Of a stretch of DNA of 64,000 nucleotides, positions 1 through 8,590 are shown piece by piece. The stretch spans positions 3,353,005 through 3,417,004 of the forward strand of contig NZ_CP013444.1 of NCBI RefSeq assembly GCF_001718835.1. Direction: 5' to 3'. The notes under the pieces are model-generated. The model was not told the DNA's origin. It worked only from the letters and a program-made list of their open reading frames with translations, and ran no database searches. The translations under genes and the position numbers were made by a program. The DNA comes from Burkholderia cepacia (GTDB lineage Bacteria; Pseudomonadota; Gammaproteobacteria; Burkholderiales; Burkholderiaceae). Positions within the stretch are counted from its first letter, which is position 1. The number at the start of each line of letters is the position of its first letter.

Positions 1-424
1 AGCGAATCACCGGAGACTTGGCGACCAAGTACTCGGAGTTGGCGGCGGTCTGACCGCCTTCGAAAAGAGGACGAGTGCGCTTGAGCGGACGATCGAGGCT
101 GTAGGTGTAGTTGGGATCATCTTTTTTATAGACCGATGTCCGTAATTCGACTTCGCTCCCCCATCTCCCCAGTCGATCATTTAGGCCCGCGCAGATATGC
201 TTCTCAGCGTCGTTGTACCACTCGCCCTCGCTGTTGACGCCATGCACGAAGATCACGAGGCACGGTAGTGGGTTGGTTTGGCGATACACCGGCTTGCCTT
301 CGTGCTCTGGGCCATCGATGGAGCGGCCAAGTTCGAGTCCAAGCGGTGTGGATTCGTACTTCAGCCGCACCTCCTTGAGTTCATCGACCTTGGGAGTGAA
401 CTGCTTGAACTTGGGGGCTTTCAT
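1..424 (-). CDS. Tle3-type T6SS effector phospholipase, 5' part only
   Basis: Runs off the left edge; 141 codons are visible. Starts ATG at 424, overlapping the stop of the upstream immunity gene (ATGA). Residues 59-70 read FVHGVNSEGEWY, the His-Gly turn of an alpha/beta-hydrolase fold as found at the head of Tle3/DUF3274-type antibacterial lipases delivered by VgrG. No signal peptide, as expected for T6SS cargo. Its position as last gene after vgrG and three immunity lipoproteins supports an effector role. The catalytic Ser and Asp lie outside the window. Family assignment comes from the motif and the neighbourhood; the exact lipid specificity cannot be judged. Confidence 0.75.
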   Translation of the reverse strand, partial: MKAPKFKQFTPKVDELKEVRLKYESTPLGLELGRSIDGPEHEGKPVYRQTNPLPCLVIFVHGVNSEGEWYNDAEKHICAGLNDRLGRWGSEVELRTSVYKKDDPNYTYSLDRPLKRTRPLFEGGQTAANSEYLVAKSPVIR

Positions 425-1185
425 GGAGTCGGGCTCGGGTTGGCGGCGGACGGTTTTTGCTGTTGCTGCTTTTGCAACTGGCGCTCACGGTTGATTGAGG
501 GACGCCAATGGAGGTCCCTTCTACACGTGAAATACTCAGCCGGACTCACTGGAAAACTGAGTTGTTCACGAGCGAGCTTGCGAATGCGGTCGCCCTCAGG
601 ATCTTGGGAGCTACTGGCCTGATATTTGAGCGTGATTTCCTGCTTTGTGGGATCTATGACGAACCACCTTGCGCCTCCCCATTTATTAAATGCTCCACGT
701 GGCCCCTCATCGCCTCCGCCTCCGGCATAGATGTCGTTTCCGACTACAACAACGTCGCTGCCACCGCTGACTTGTGGCCGAAGCAATTTAAACGTTCGCC
801 CCTTGTCAAAGGAAACATAGACAGCCAAATCATTCCGGGCTACCACATAGGGGGAGTTGACCACCTTAAACACCCCCGTCGGATTGCCCTTCTTGTTCGC
901 GTCAATCTGCGTTCGAACCCCCAACTGCTCGTCCACGTAGAACAAATTGTCTTGGCACGGCAAATTGAAGCCGGGCTCTGGATCATTCTCGATGTAGCGA
1001 TGCTCATCAAAGCGATACACCACCTGCTTGGGCGGCCGCGCGATGTTGTTCAGCGTCTTCTCGCTGATCGTGTCGCCAAAACCCACGGACGCTGCGGCCC
1101 GGTCGGCGGGCGAGAGGCCACAGCCGGCCAACGACAGCATTGCTGCGGTTACGCTGGTCAGCATAGCAATGCGGGTGCTTCGCAT
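421..1185 (-). CDS. Tli3-type T6SS immunity lipoprotein, copy 3
   Basis: 254 aa. Starts at the ATG at 1185, preceded by AAGGAG about 12 bases upstream; an in-frame GTG at 1269 lies in a vestige of the effector gene and is not preferred. Signal peptide with lipobox LAGC (Cys about 22), so a periplasm-facing lipoprotein. The body shares with the two upstream copies ISEKTLNNIARPPKQVVYRF, CRRDLHWRPSINRERQLQK near the C-terminus, and GRTF/GRSF with DVVVVG in the middle. Known role of the family: it neutralises the Tle3 lipase in the periplasm. It is the copy directly adjacent to the effector and therefore the best cognate candidate. Middle section differs most from the others (residues about 80-200). 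Confidence 0.8.
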   Translation of the reverse strand: MRSTRIAMLTSVTAAMLSLAGCGLSPADRAAASVGFGDTISEKTLNNIARPPKQVVYRFDEHRYIENDPEPGFNLPCQDNLFYVDEQLGVRTQIDANKKGNPTGVFKVVNSPYVVARNDLAVYVSFDKGRTFKLLRPQVSGGSDVVVVGNDIYAGGGGDEGPRGAFNKWGGARWFVIDPTKQEITLKYQASSSQDPEGDRIRKLAREQLSFPVSPAEYFTCRRDLHWRPSINRERQLQKQQQQKPSAANPSPTP

Positions 1186-1197
1186 ATTGGAAATAAC

Positions 1198-1269
1198 TCC
1201 TTGTTTCTGCGCCACTTCCTTGAGCCGATCGGCCTTGGTGACGAAGTTCTTGAACTTGGGAACTCTCAC
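1198..1269 (-). pseudogene. Vestigial 5' end of the Tle3 gene (copy 2 of duplication)
   Basis: 24 codons beginning GTG at 1269, overlapping the stop of the upstream immunity gene (GTGA). The peptide starts MRVPKFKNFVTKADRLKEVA; the intact effector downstream starts MKAPKFKQFTPKVDELKEVR. Same position relative to an immunity gene and the same overlap, so this is the remnant left when immunity gene plus effector head was duplicated. Read on, it enters the next immunity gene in frame. Confidence 0.8.
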
Positions 1270-2078
1270 GGGTTCGGGCTCGCGTTGACGGTGACCGGAT
1301 TATGCTGTTGCTGCTTCTGCAACTGGCGCTCGCGGTTAATTGAGGGACGCCAGTGCAAATCCTCTCTACAAGAGAAATACTCAGCCTGACTCACTGGGAA
1401 ACTGAGTTGTGCGCGGGCGAGTTTGAACAATTCTGGATATCGCGGATCTGGCTCGGGCACCGGCCCTCCTCCCGACGCCAGTCGTTTCAAGTCATACGGA
1501 GAAAAGGGTTTTCGCGCTATATATTGCAGCTCAATCTTTTGCTCGTCTGGCTTGATGACTAGAAATCTGATGGCCCCAAGGGTGAATGCTCCACGAGGCC
1601 CGTCTGCTCCGCCGCCGCCCAAGTAAATGTTGTCGCCAACGACGACGACATCAGTGCTACCACCAACATCAGGAACAATTTTGAAGGTGCGCCCCTGGTC
1701 GAATGAAACACGAACAGCTGCATCGCTTCTTGTGACCACGTAGGGCGAGTTGACGACCTTGAACACCCCTTCTGGATTGTGTTTTCTATTTCCGCCAACC
1801 TGCGTCCGAATGCCTAACCGCTCATCCACATAGAACAACTCCGCCTGACACGGCAGGTTGTACCCCGGCCCCGGATCGTTCTCGATGTAGCGATGCTCAT
1901 CGAAGCGATACACCACCTGCTTGGGCGGCCGCGCGATATTGTTCAGCGTCTTCTCGCTGATCATGTCGCCGAAACCCACGGATGCTGCGGCCCGGTCGGC
2001 TGGCGAGAGGCCACATCCGGCCAACGCCAGCATTGCTGCGGTTACGCTGGTCAGCATGGCAATGCGGGTGCTTCGCAT
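1266..2078 (-). CDS. Tli3-type T6SS immunity lipoprotein, copy 2
   Basis: 270 aa from the ATG at 2078 (GAGGAG upstream). Signal peptide MRSTRIAMLTSVTAAMLALAGC ends in an LAGC lipobox, nearly identical to copy 3. Shares the conserved N-terminal block after the lipid Cys and the C-terminal CREDLHWRPSINRER block, but has a longer, diverged stretch around residues 190-230 (proline and glycine rich). Likely a paralogous or orphan immunity protein against related Tle3 effectors; specificity is unknown. Confidence 0.78.
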   Translation of the reverse strand: MRSTRIAMLTSVTAAMLALAGCGLSPADRAAASVGFGDMISEKTLNNIARPPKQVVYRFDEHRYIENDPGPGYNLPCQAELFYVDERLGIRTQVGGNRKHNPEGVFKVVNSPYVVTRSDAAVRVSFDQGRTFKIVPDVGGSTDVVVVGDNIYLGGGGADGPRGAFTLGAIRFLVIKPDEQKIELQYIARKPFSPYDLKRLASGGGPVPEPDPRYPELFKLARAQLSFPVSQAEYFSCREDLHWRPSINRERQLQKQQQHNPVTVNASPNP

Positions 2079-2090
2079 ATCGGAAAAAAC

Positions 2091-2162
2091 TCCTCGTTTC
2101 AGTGCCACTTCCTTGAGCCAATCGACCTTGGTGACGAAGTGCTTGAACTTGGGAACTCTCAC
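2091..2162 (-). pseudogene. Vestigial 5' end of the Tle3 gene (copy 1 of duplication)
   Basis: 24 codons from GTG at 2162, starting MRVPKFKHFVTKVDWLKEVA, homologous to the first 20 residues of the intact effector at the left edge. Lies between immunity copies 1 and 2 with the same 4-base stop/start overlap. A second copy of the same scar, so two rounds of tandem duplication or one triplication are implied. Confidence 0.8.
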
Positions 2163-2959
2163 GGGTTCGGGCTCGCGTTGACGGTGGACAGGTTTTGCCG
2201 TTGCTGCTTCTGCAACTGGCGCTCACGGTTGATCGAGGGACGCCAATGGAGGTCCTCCCTACACGTGAAATACTGATCCGGGTCTTGATACCGGCTATTG
2301 GCCACATGTTCGCGGGCGAGCTTGCGAATGCGATCTCCCTCGGGGTCTTGAGAATTGCCGGATCGATATTTACGCGTGATTTCCTGCTTAAAAGGGTCAA
2401 TCACAAACCAATAGGCAAATCGGCGCTCACCAAATGCCCCATGCGGCCCGTTCTCACCTCCACCTCCGGCGTAGACGTCGTTCCCTACAACGACAACATC
2501 GGCGCGACCACCAACCACGACGAATTTAAAGCTGCGCCCCTGATCAAAGGAAACATAGAGGCCACCGTCATCCCGAGCGATTACATAGGGCGAGTTGACC
2601 ACCTTGAACAGCCCCGTCGGATTGCGCTTGCCGTTCCCGCCGAACTGCGTGCGGACGCCCAGCGTTTCATCCACGTAGTACAACTCCGCCTGACACGGCA
2701 GGTTGTACCCCGGCCCTGGATCATTCTCGATGTAGCGATGCTCATCGAAGCGATACACCACCTGCTTGGGCGGCCGCGCGATGTTGTTCAGTGTCTTCTC
2801 GCTGATCGTGTCGCCGAAACCCACGGATGCCGCAGCCCGATCAGTCGGCGAGAGACCACAGCCGGCCAGCGACACCAACGCCGCCGTGGTAGCGACCAGC
2901 AGCATGCCGCGCGTAACAACACGGCGATGCCATGAGCAGGAATGAGGCTGGTGCTTCAA
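2159..2959 (-). CDS. Tli3-type T6SS immunity lipoprotein, copy 1
   Basis: About 266 aa. The frame opens with TTG at 3001 inside the vgrG stop region; a second TTG at 2959, after a GGAGA sequence, gives a more usual signal peptide (Arg-rich start, hydrophobic stretch LLVATTAALVSLAGC). The leader is unrelated to that of copies 2 and 3, whereas the mature part is closely similar (ISEKTLNNIARPPKQVVYRF, GGGGENGPHGAF, CREDLHWRPSINRER). It directly follows vgrG and is probably the ancestral position of the immunity gene. Exact start is uncertain. Confidence 0.75.
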   Translation of the reverse strand: MKHQPHSCSWHRRVVTRGMLLVATTAALVSLAGCGLSPTDRAAASVGFGDTISEKTLNNIARPPKQVVYRFDEHRYIENDPGPGYNLPCQAELYYVDETLGVRTQFGGNGKRNPTGLFKVVNSPYVIARDDGGLYVSFDQGRSFKFVVVGGRADVVVVGNDVYAGGGGENGPHGAFGERRFAYWFVIDPFKQEITRKYRSGNSQDPEGDRIRKLAREHVANSRYQDPDQYFTCREDLHWRPSINRERQLQKQQRQNLSTVNASPNP

Positions 2960-2997
2960 CGAGGTCTCCGTGAATGATCCCGCATGGCTGGCCCTAC

Positions 2998-5661
2998 TCA
3001 ACCACGCCGGGGCCGCCAGCGCCGCAGCACGTGCTGATCGAGCGGTGCGTCCGAAGCGATCTTGCCGCCCTCGATGGTCGTGCGCGTCTCGTTCTGACCG
3101 GGGCGCACGATGACATGACTGTCAGGCACAGGGCCGTTGCCCAGCTTGTCCACGACACGGATCGGTTCGTCAGGCTTCAACGCCGACGTCACCTCATGCG
3201 GCACCACCGGCCGGCTGTCCGGCCCCACGAACGAATAGTCCGCCGAATGCACCTGGAACGCGCCGTTGGTGCCGCTCGTGATGCCCCCCTGACTCAAATC
3301 GATGTAGCTGCCGCCCCCGTTGATGCGCACCCCGTCCGTTCCGTTGATGTCCACCCGCTTGCCTTCCATCTTGATGTCCAGCTTCGCCAGGATGTTGATG
3401 CCGTTCTTGAGCGCCTGCATGTCGATGTCCCCGCTGGCGGCCACCAGCTTCAGGCCGACCCGGTAGGCAAACAGCCGGATCGCGTCCTTGGCGCTGGCGA
3501 GCAAGCTGCGCCCGGTGGCAATGCTGGTGTGCCCGCCGCTGGTGATCGCGTGATGTGCGTTGCTCTGCTGGTGCGTGCTGCCGGCCGTGCTGCTCTCGAT
3601 TCCCGCCGGGCTGGCCAGCATCAGGTGCGGCTGCTGGAACTCGGGGAAGCGGCCCTGCGCAGGATCGCCGCCGCTGCCCGTCAGGCCGGCATTCTGCTCG
3701 TGCAACTGCTTGGCAACCTCGCCCTGGTCGTCCGCCTGCTGCGCCCCCGCCATCCGCGCCGCATCCGACAACCGTTCGTGCATCTCATGGGCCACCGTCA
3801 GCCGCGCCAGCGGCGCAGCTGCATCCATCATGTTGCCGCCCCCGTTGGGGGCTTCGGTGGTCAGTTGCATGCCGGCAGCGGCGCGGTGCGCGCCGTGCCC
3901 TTCGGTGTCCAGCGCGAAACCCTGGCCGCGCGGGTTCTGTCGGCCGGTCGTGCCGTCGATCCGCGTGATGTGCCCGAGGCTCAGCGTGCTATTGAGGTGA
4001 TCGCTCTTGAACTGCGCCTGAATCCGGCCCGCCGTGTCGTCCAGGATCAGGTGGTTGCTGCGGCCGTCGGGATCGTTGCCGCCGCCCGACGTCAGCTCCC
4101 GGCTGCGGATGCCCATCAGCGCCTTCTGCGCCGGCAATTGCCACGGCGGCATGCGCTGGGCGTTATGCACGACGCCAACGGCGAGGAAGTGATCGGGGTT
4201 GCCGTCCAGTGCGATCACCCATACCTCGCTACCCGCGCGCGGCCACGACACCATGCCGGTTTCGCCGCCGGCCCAGTTGGACGCCACCCGCACGCGCGCA
4301 CTGACCTTCCCCTCCCGTTCCCAGTGGAACCGGACCAGGATGCGGCCGTGTTCGTCGACATCCAGCGCGCCCAGCCCGCCGGCGGCGACGACCGTCGCGG
4401 TCTGGTGTCCGTCCATCCTCACGTCGACGCTGTTCCTGCCTCGGCCGGGACGCCACGGCACCGCGCGCTTGATCGCACTGAAGCGGTTGCGGTATTCACC
4501 TTTCCGGCCGGCAAGCAGCGCCGCCGGCGGTGCCTCGTGGCCGCCCTGCCGCCCGAGTTCCGCAAGGTAGTTGTTGCTCGCGCTGTGGCTGGCCTCCACG
4601 ATCAGGTATTCGCTGTCCTCTTCGCGCTCCGTGTTGCTGAAGTGGTCGGACAGGGAAAACCAGCAGCCGGTCGCCACGCTGCCGCTGTTGCCCTCGGCCT
4701 GGTATTGCTGAGCGTGCGCTTCGACTTCCTCGCGGCGCAGATGCATGAGCGCAACGCCCATCGCGTCTTCCTTCGTGAATCCGTAGTGCCCCACGTATTC
4801 GTGCGCTTCCAGGTCCGGCACGCGGCCCTGCTTGTGCTGCGCCGGTTCTGCATGGTGCTGCGGCTTCGGGTGCTTGAAGTCGATTGCGCTCGCCGCGAAC
4901 AGCGCGGCCGCCGCCGTCTGCACGGGCATCCAGCGCTGGATGGCGTTTTCTTCCTGCGGTCCACCCTGGGCCTGGAAGGGTATCCGGCGCTCGCCCGCCA
5001 CGGGCGGGCACTGGCTGCTGCTGTTGAAAATGACCAGCTGGTGGCCGGTTGCATCGTGTTCGTAGCGACTGGTCCAGCCCCGTGCTTCCAGCCTGCGGTA
5101 GATGTAGTTGTGGTCGCTCTCGCCCAGGCCACCGCCCTGTACGGCCATGGTGAACGGCGTATCCTCGCCGCTCACGTCCCAGCGCCACTGTGCCCAGGCG
5201 CCATAGCCTTGCAGGATTTCAGCAAACTGCTCGTACAGGCTCTGGTCCCGGAACACGCGGTTGTTGATCCGGTGCCGCGCGAACCACAGCCACGGCCGGA
5301 GCACCGCACGGTAGGTCGCCACGCCGGGGTCGCTGCCGACCAGCGAGAATTCCGCAACGTACCCGGTGAACCAGCGCAGGGTGCCGTCCGGCTTGACCAG
5401 GGATACCGCCAGCAGCTTGCCGAGCATATCCGCCAGCACGAGGCCGGCGCTGTCGGCCAGTAGCGTCAGCTCGAAACGGAAGTCCTGGCCCAGGCCCTCC
5501 TTGGCTTCCAGGCGCTCGACGACCATCTGCACGGGGATGGAGCGCCCACGCAGGCCGGTGGCCGTGGGCGCGTCGTCCTTCGGAAACGACAGACCCAGCA
5601 GGCGCGTGTCCTGCTGGAAAAAGAGGTCTAGCGGATGCGGCATCCGGTCGGCTTCGGCCAT
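2998..5661 (-). CDS. vgrG: Type VI secretion tip protein VgrG
   Basis: 887 aa from the ATG at 5661 (MAEADRMPHPLDL); a TTG 30 bases upstream would add 10 residues but has no ribosome site. N-terminal gp27-like half (residues about 10-400) with the VgrG landmarks LRGRSIPVQMVVERLE and RLEARGWTSRYEHD; the gp5/OB domain follows around 440-520 (WEREGKVSARVRVASNWAGG, SEVWVIALDGNPD). The C-terminal half contains the DUF2345-type beta region (ASAKDAIRLFAYRVGLKLVA) and a final extension rich in Pro and Arg. VgrG trimers cap the Hcp tube and carry effectors; the downstream immunity and lipase genes show this one is a Tle3 carrier. Stop overlaps the region where the next gene starts. Confidence 0.95.
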   Translation of the reverse strand: MAEADRMPHPLDLFFQQDTRLLGLSFPKDDAPTATGLRGRSIPVQMVVERLEAKEGLGQDFRFELTLLADSAGLVLADMLGKLLAVSLVKPDGTLRWFTGYVAEFSLVGSDPGVATYRAVLRPWLWFARHRINNRVFRDQSLYEQFAEILQGYGAWAQWRWDVSGEDTPFTMAVQGGGLGESDHNYIYRRLEARGWTSRYEHDATGHQLVIFNSSSQCPPVAGERRIPFQAQGGPQEENAIQRWMPVQTAAAALFAASAIDFKHPKPQHHAEPAQHKQGRVPDLEAHEYVGHYGFTKEDAMGVALMHLRREEVEAHAQQYQAEGNSGSVATGCWFSLSDHFSNTEREEDSEYLIVEASHSASNNYLAELGRQGGHEAPPAALLAGRKGEYRNRFSAIKRAVPWRPGRGRNSVDVRMDGHQTATVVAAGGLGALDVDEHGRILVRFHWEREGKVSARVRVASNWAGGETGMVSWPRAGSEVWVIALDGNPDHFLAVGVVHNAQRMPPWQLPAQKALMGIRSRELTSGGGNDPDGRSNHLILDDTAGRIQAQFKSDHLNSTLSLGHITRIDGTTGRQNPRGQGFALDTEGHGAHRAAAGMQLTTEAPNGGGNMMDAAAPLARLTVAHEMHERLSDAARMAGAQQADDQGEVAKQLHEQNAGLTGSGGDPAQGRFPEFQQPHLMLASPAGIESSTAGSTHQQSNAHHAITSGGHTSIATGRSLLASAKDAIRLFAYRVGLKLVAASGDIDMQALKNGINILAKLDIKMEGKRVDINGTDGVRINGGGSYIDLSQGGITSGTNGAFQVHSADYSFVGPDSRPVVPHEVTSALKPDEPIRVVDKLGNGPVPDSHVIVRPGQNETRTTIEGGKIASDAPLDQHVLRRWRPRRG

Positions 5662-5692
5662 GGTCTTGCTTGCTCGGAATGTTGGCGACAAG

Positions 5693-5731
5693 CGTACACA
5701 GCCGCGGCCAAGTCGGGCGCGGCTGTGTACG
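5693..5731. repeat. Perfect 14-bp inverted repeat just upstream of vgrG
   Basis: Arms 5693-5706 and 5718-5731 (CGTACACAGCCGCG and its complement) with an 11-base loop, 32 bases upstream of the vgrG ATG. There is no U-run on either side, so it is not a standard terminator. It would lie in the vgrG 5' leader or promoter. Confidence 0.7.
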
Positions 5732-6036
5732 GCGATTCAGAGGGAAGCGATGACAGGGAAGCGGCCGATATTCAATAAAACGACGTCAGATCTTCGCCTG
5801 ATTTAGATAGAGGCACGGCAGCGATTTTATACACCCGTTCGTTTGATAATTCGAAACCCCCAGCTTTGGCGGAAAAGCATACCAAATCCTGACAATTGAG
5901 CGCAAGAATGTTTACGGAACGGACGCCGCAATTAGTGCGCTCGAGCTAGTCTTGCCACGTCATAAATCCGGAATCTGACCTGAACCGCACCGGGAATCGA
6001 GAAGACTGGTTGGTTTAAATTGACGAGTGCATGGCG
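5732..6036. other. AT-richer gap between vgrG and the IS pair
   Basis: No convincing gene. Base composition is clearly lower in GC than the flanks. Bases near 5980-6010 (ACCTGAACCGCACCGGGAAT) recall IS3-family termini in this genus, but no transposase sequence accompanies them. Presumably holds the vgrG promoter. Confidence 0.4.
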
Positions 6037-6130
6037 GTCTCAAGAATCAAGTGCAACGTTTCGCTAATCCAGCGGCAGCCAATTCAATGGCCATCGCCTC
6101 TTCCGGCGTTTTCCAGCCGAGGGTTTGACG

Positions 6131-7571
6131 CATTCCATTACACACAAGTCTGCTGCTCAAGCTCGCGCGCGTATGTGATGCCGGCAGCAAAATCCACCAC
6201 TCGCTGCATGCCTAGCCAGATGGTTTTGACGCCAGGCTCGCCGTCGCCTTTGCGGGCGAGGAAGCCGCCGAGCCTGGCGACGAGCCGTACCACTTCGTTT
6301 AGCCGCGGCGGTTTGTCGGGTGGGGCCTTCTTGTTGAGGATGAAGGCGGCCCTCCATTCATCGGGCTCGAATAGCAGTCCGGCATCGAGGTCCGGGCACG
6401 TTCGACCTAACCGCATGAGACGAGCAATGCGCCACGCCACCACCATGAACACCGCCAGCGCCCGCTCGATGCGCTCGATCGTGCTCAGTTGTAGCGCCTC
6501 GACTCGGCAACCGTTCTTCAGCACATGAAAGAAGGTTTCCACCTCCCAGCGGGCGCGGTACCAATCGATCAGCCGTGCGGCCTCGGTCATATCCGGCACG
6601 TCGCGATTGGTCAGCAAGCGCCATTCGATCGGCGTCACCCCGGCGGGCGCGTCAATCTCGCGCGCAACAAGGCAATTGATCGACACCACACCGCCCTGAC
6701 CATCGGGCACGTCGATCCGACGACTCCAGATTTGCTGCTGAACCTCCCGCGCCTTCTGTCGCTGGCGACCATGCAATGTGAAGCGGATTTCACCGAGCGG
6801 CTCAGCTTGCGTGGCGTGATCCCAGAGCCTTTGACCCTCGGGCAACACGCGATTGTGCTGGGCGCGAATCAGCCAGTCGGCCGGGTAACCCAAATCGCGC
6901 GCTTTGGCCATCAGCTCGACAATGTCCGACTCCCGGTCCGCGACATACACCAACCGTGTGCCGGGCAGATCCACCGCCTGCTCGGCCACCCGTTCGTATC
7001 CCTCGATCCAGCGCGTGCTTTCCTTGATACCGCCCCGCTTGCCTCGGGCGTCCTTGCGCTCACGCGACCACATCCAGGCATTGAGCACGCCCAACGGTTC
7101 ACGCTGTAGCGTGACCGCGTAGGTCGCATGAACGTACATGCCGCGCTGGGCTTCATACGACAACGGCCCCAGTCCAGCGATCTCCTGCCCGTTAAAGTTC
7201 AGCTCGGTCGTGTCATCCAGGCACAGCACCACCTCGCATGCCCGCATCCGCTCGGCCGCGCTCTGCCAGTGCGGCTCCATGACGTCGGTCCATTCCAGCT
7301 TGTCCTGCGCGAAGAACCGATAAGCCGCCGCCGTCTCAGCCCAGCCGCCGCACGCCAGCGGAATGCTCGCCGTCGGATTGCCCGACAGTTGCTCGGCCAG
7401 CAGGATCGCCCGCCGGTTCAGCCGCTTGTCGCCCAGATCGATGCCCTTGAATTCCATTGCTGCCCAGCTCTCCGTTGCTCGTGCCATTCGCGTGCCGCGC
7501 AAAAAGCAAGAGTAAACGGCAAGCCGCGACAGTTTACAAGCCGATCACGCCGACTTGTGTGTAATGGAATG
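6131..7571 (-). mobile_element. Complete IS4-family insertion sequence (1441 bp)
   Basis: Perfect 20-bp terminal inverted repeats: 6131-6150 (CATTCCATTACACACAAGTC) and its exact complement 7552-7571. Flanked by identical 9-bp direct repeats GGTTTGACG at 6122-6130 and 7572-7580, the duplicated target inside the IS30 transposase gene. Carries one intact transposase gene. A 9-bp duplication fits the IS10/IS50 branch of IS4. The perfect ends suggest recent insertion. Confidence 0.95.
6138..7487 (-). CDS. IS4-family transposase
   Basis: 449 aa from the ATG at 7487 (MARATESWAAMEFKGIDLGD); a TTG 15 bases upstream is possible. N-terminal Tn5-like DNA-binding segment (FKGIDLGDKRLNRRAILLAE), catalytic Asp regions LCLDDTTELNF and VYVADRESDIVE, and a C-terminal YREK signature with exact spacing in WYRARWEVETFFHVLK, where Glu is the third acidic residue. 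The stop lies inside the left inverted repeat. Reading frame intact, so the element may be active. Confidence 0.93.
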   Translation of the reverse strand: MARATESWAAMEFKGIDLGDKRLNRRAILLAEQLSGNPTASIPLACGGWAETAAAYRFFAQDKLEWTDVMEPHWQSAAERMRACEVVLCLDDTTELNFNGQEIAGLGPLSYEAQRGMYVHATYAVTLQREPLGVLNAWMWSRERKDARGKRGGIKESTRWIEGYERVAEQAVDLPGTRLVYVADRESDIVELMAKARDLGYPADWLIRAQHNRVLPEGQRLWDHATQAEPLGEIRFTLHGRQRQKAREVQQQIWSRRIDVPDGQGGVVSINCLVAREIDAPAGVTPIEWRLLTNRDVPDMTEAARLIDWYRARWEVETFFHVLKNGCRVEALQLSTIERIERALAVFMVVAWRIARLMRLGRTCPDLDAGLLFEPDEWRAAFILNKKAPPDKPPRLNEVVRLVARLGGFLARKGDGEPGVKTIWLGMQRVVDFAAGITYARELEQQTCV

Positions 7572-8590
7572 GGTTTGACGAGGACGGCCATTGAGCAATT
7601 TGGCGATGTCGTTCAACTGCGTTTGCGTGACGCCCGACAGGTCCATGCCCTTGGGCAAGAACTGGCGCAGCAAACCGTTGGTGTTCTCGTTGCTGCCTCG
7701 CTGCCAGGGCGCGTATGGGTCCGCAAACCAGATATCGAGATTCAGCCGCTCGGCCAGTTCGACATGACAGGTCATTTCCGATCCACGGTCATACGTCAGG
7801 CTCTCGCGCAAGAACGCCGGCAACTTCTTCATCTGGCGCGTGAAGCCTTCGAGTGCATCCTTCGCCGTACAGCCGTCCATGCGGCACAGCACCACGAAGC
7901 GTGTCTTGCGCTCGACCAGCGTGCCCACGCAGGAGCGATTGAAGGCGCCCTTGACCAGATCGCCTTCCCAATGCCCCGGCCATTTGCGCGTTTCGATCTG
8001 CTCGGGCCGGTGAATGATGCGCAGTTCTTCCGGTACGAAGCTCTTGCGGGCAAGGGTCTTGCGCGGGTTGCCGCGCGCAGGCTTTTCCTGGCGAAGCGCC
8101 TCGATCATGGCTTGCTTCAAGCCACCACGAGGATGGGTGTAAATCGCCGCGTAGATCGTTTCGTGGCTGACGCGCTGGTCGGGGCTGTCTGGGTGCATTT
8201 CGCGAAGTCTGGCAGCAATTTGCTGCGGCGACCAGCGCCGATAGACCAGTTGATGATGCACATGCCAGTACAGCGCGCTTGCGGCAAGCAGTTTGCGCGG
8301 CCGCCGGCTTCGCTCCCGCCGTGCGCGGTAGGCCTTGGCCGCGACCGTCGCGTCATAACTTCGCGCAGACTCGGCGCGGTTGCGCGCCAGTTCTCGCGTG
8401 ACGGTCGATGCGCTGCGTCCGAGCAGTCGGGCGATCGCGCGCACGCTCACCTTCTTTCCGCTTTCGATCATGATCACCGCACGTTCTTCCGCGCTCAGGT
8501 GGCTGTAGCTTTTCTTCATCGCAACACCCTATCTCAATACAGGTGTTGCACTTGAAACTAGAGTCTAAGCATCCAGAACTCGGTCCGTGG

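Larger units (their letters stand above)
6047..8519 (-). pseudogene. IS30-family transposase, split by insertion
   Basis: Starts ATG at 8519 (MKKSYSHLSAEERAVIMIES) with the HTH region ARLLGRSASTVTREL and the DDE core: WEGDLVKGAF, LTYDRGSEM and GSNENTNGLLRQ. The reading frame is intact to RPRQT, where the IS4 element enters at 7580/7572. The missing C-terminus lies beyond the insertion at 6130-6047 (LGWKTPEEAMAIELAAAG, stop at 6047). The 5' fragment reads through into the IS4 end and stops at 7545, giving a 324-residue product. Likely inactive, although the DDE residues remain. Confidence 0.9.
6037..8565 (-). mobile_element. IS30-family element, interrupted by an IS4-family element
   Basis: Outer ends 6037-6057 and 8545-8565 are imperfect 21-bp inverted repeats sharing TCAAGTGCAAC at their inner side. 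Removing the inserted element and one copy of its target duplication leaves about 1.08 kb, normal for IS30. The transposase gene almost fills it. No clear short target duplication of the IS30 element itself could be picked out. Confidence 0.75.

Noticed and set aside
2974..5463. Plus-strand open frame of 829 codons opposite vgrG
   Set aside because: Arg/Ala/His-rich shadow of vgrG; no domains or ribosome site, and vgrG has full family landmarks.
5975..6015. Possible IS3-family terminus
   Set aside because: Only a short resemblance, without transposase remnant, partner repeat or target duplication.
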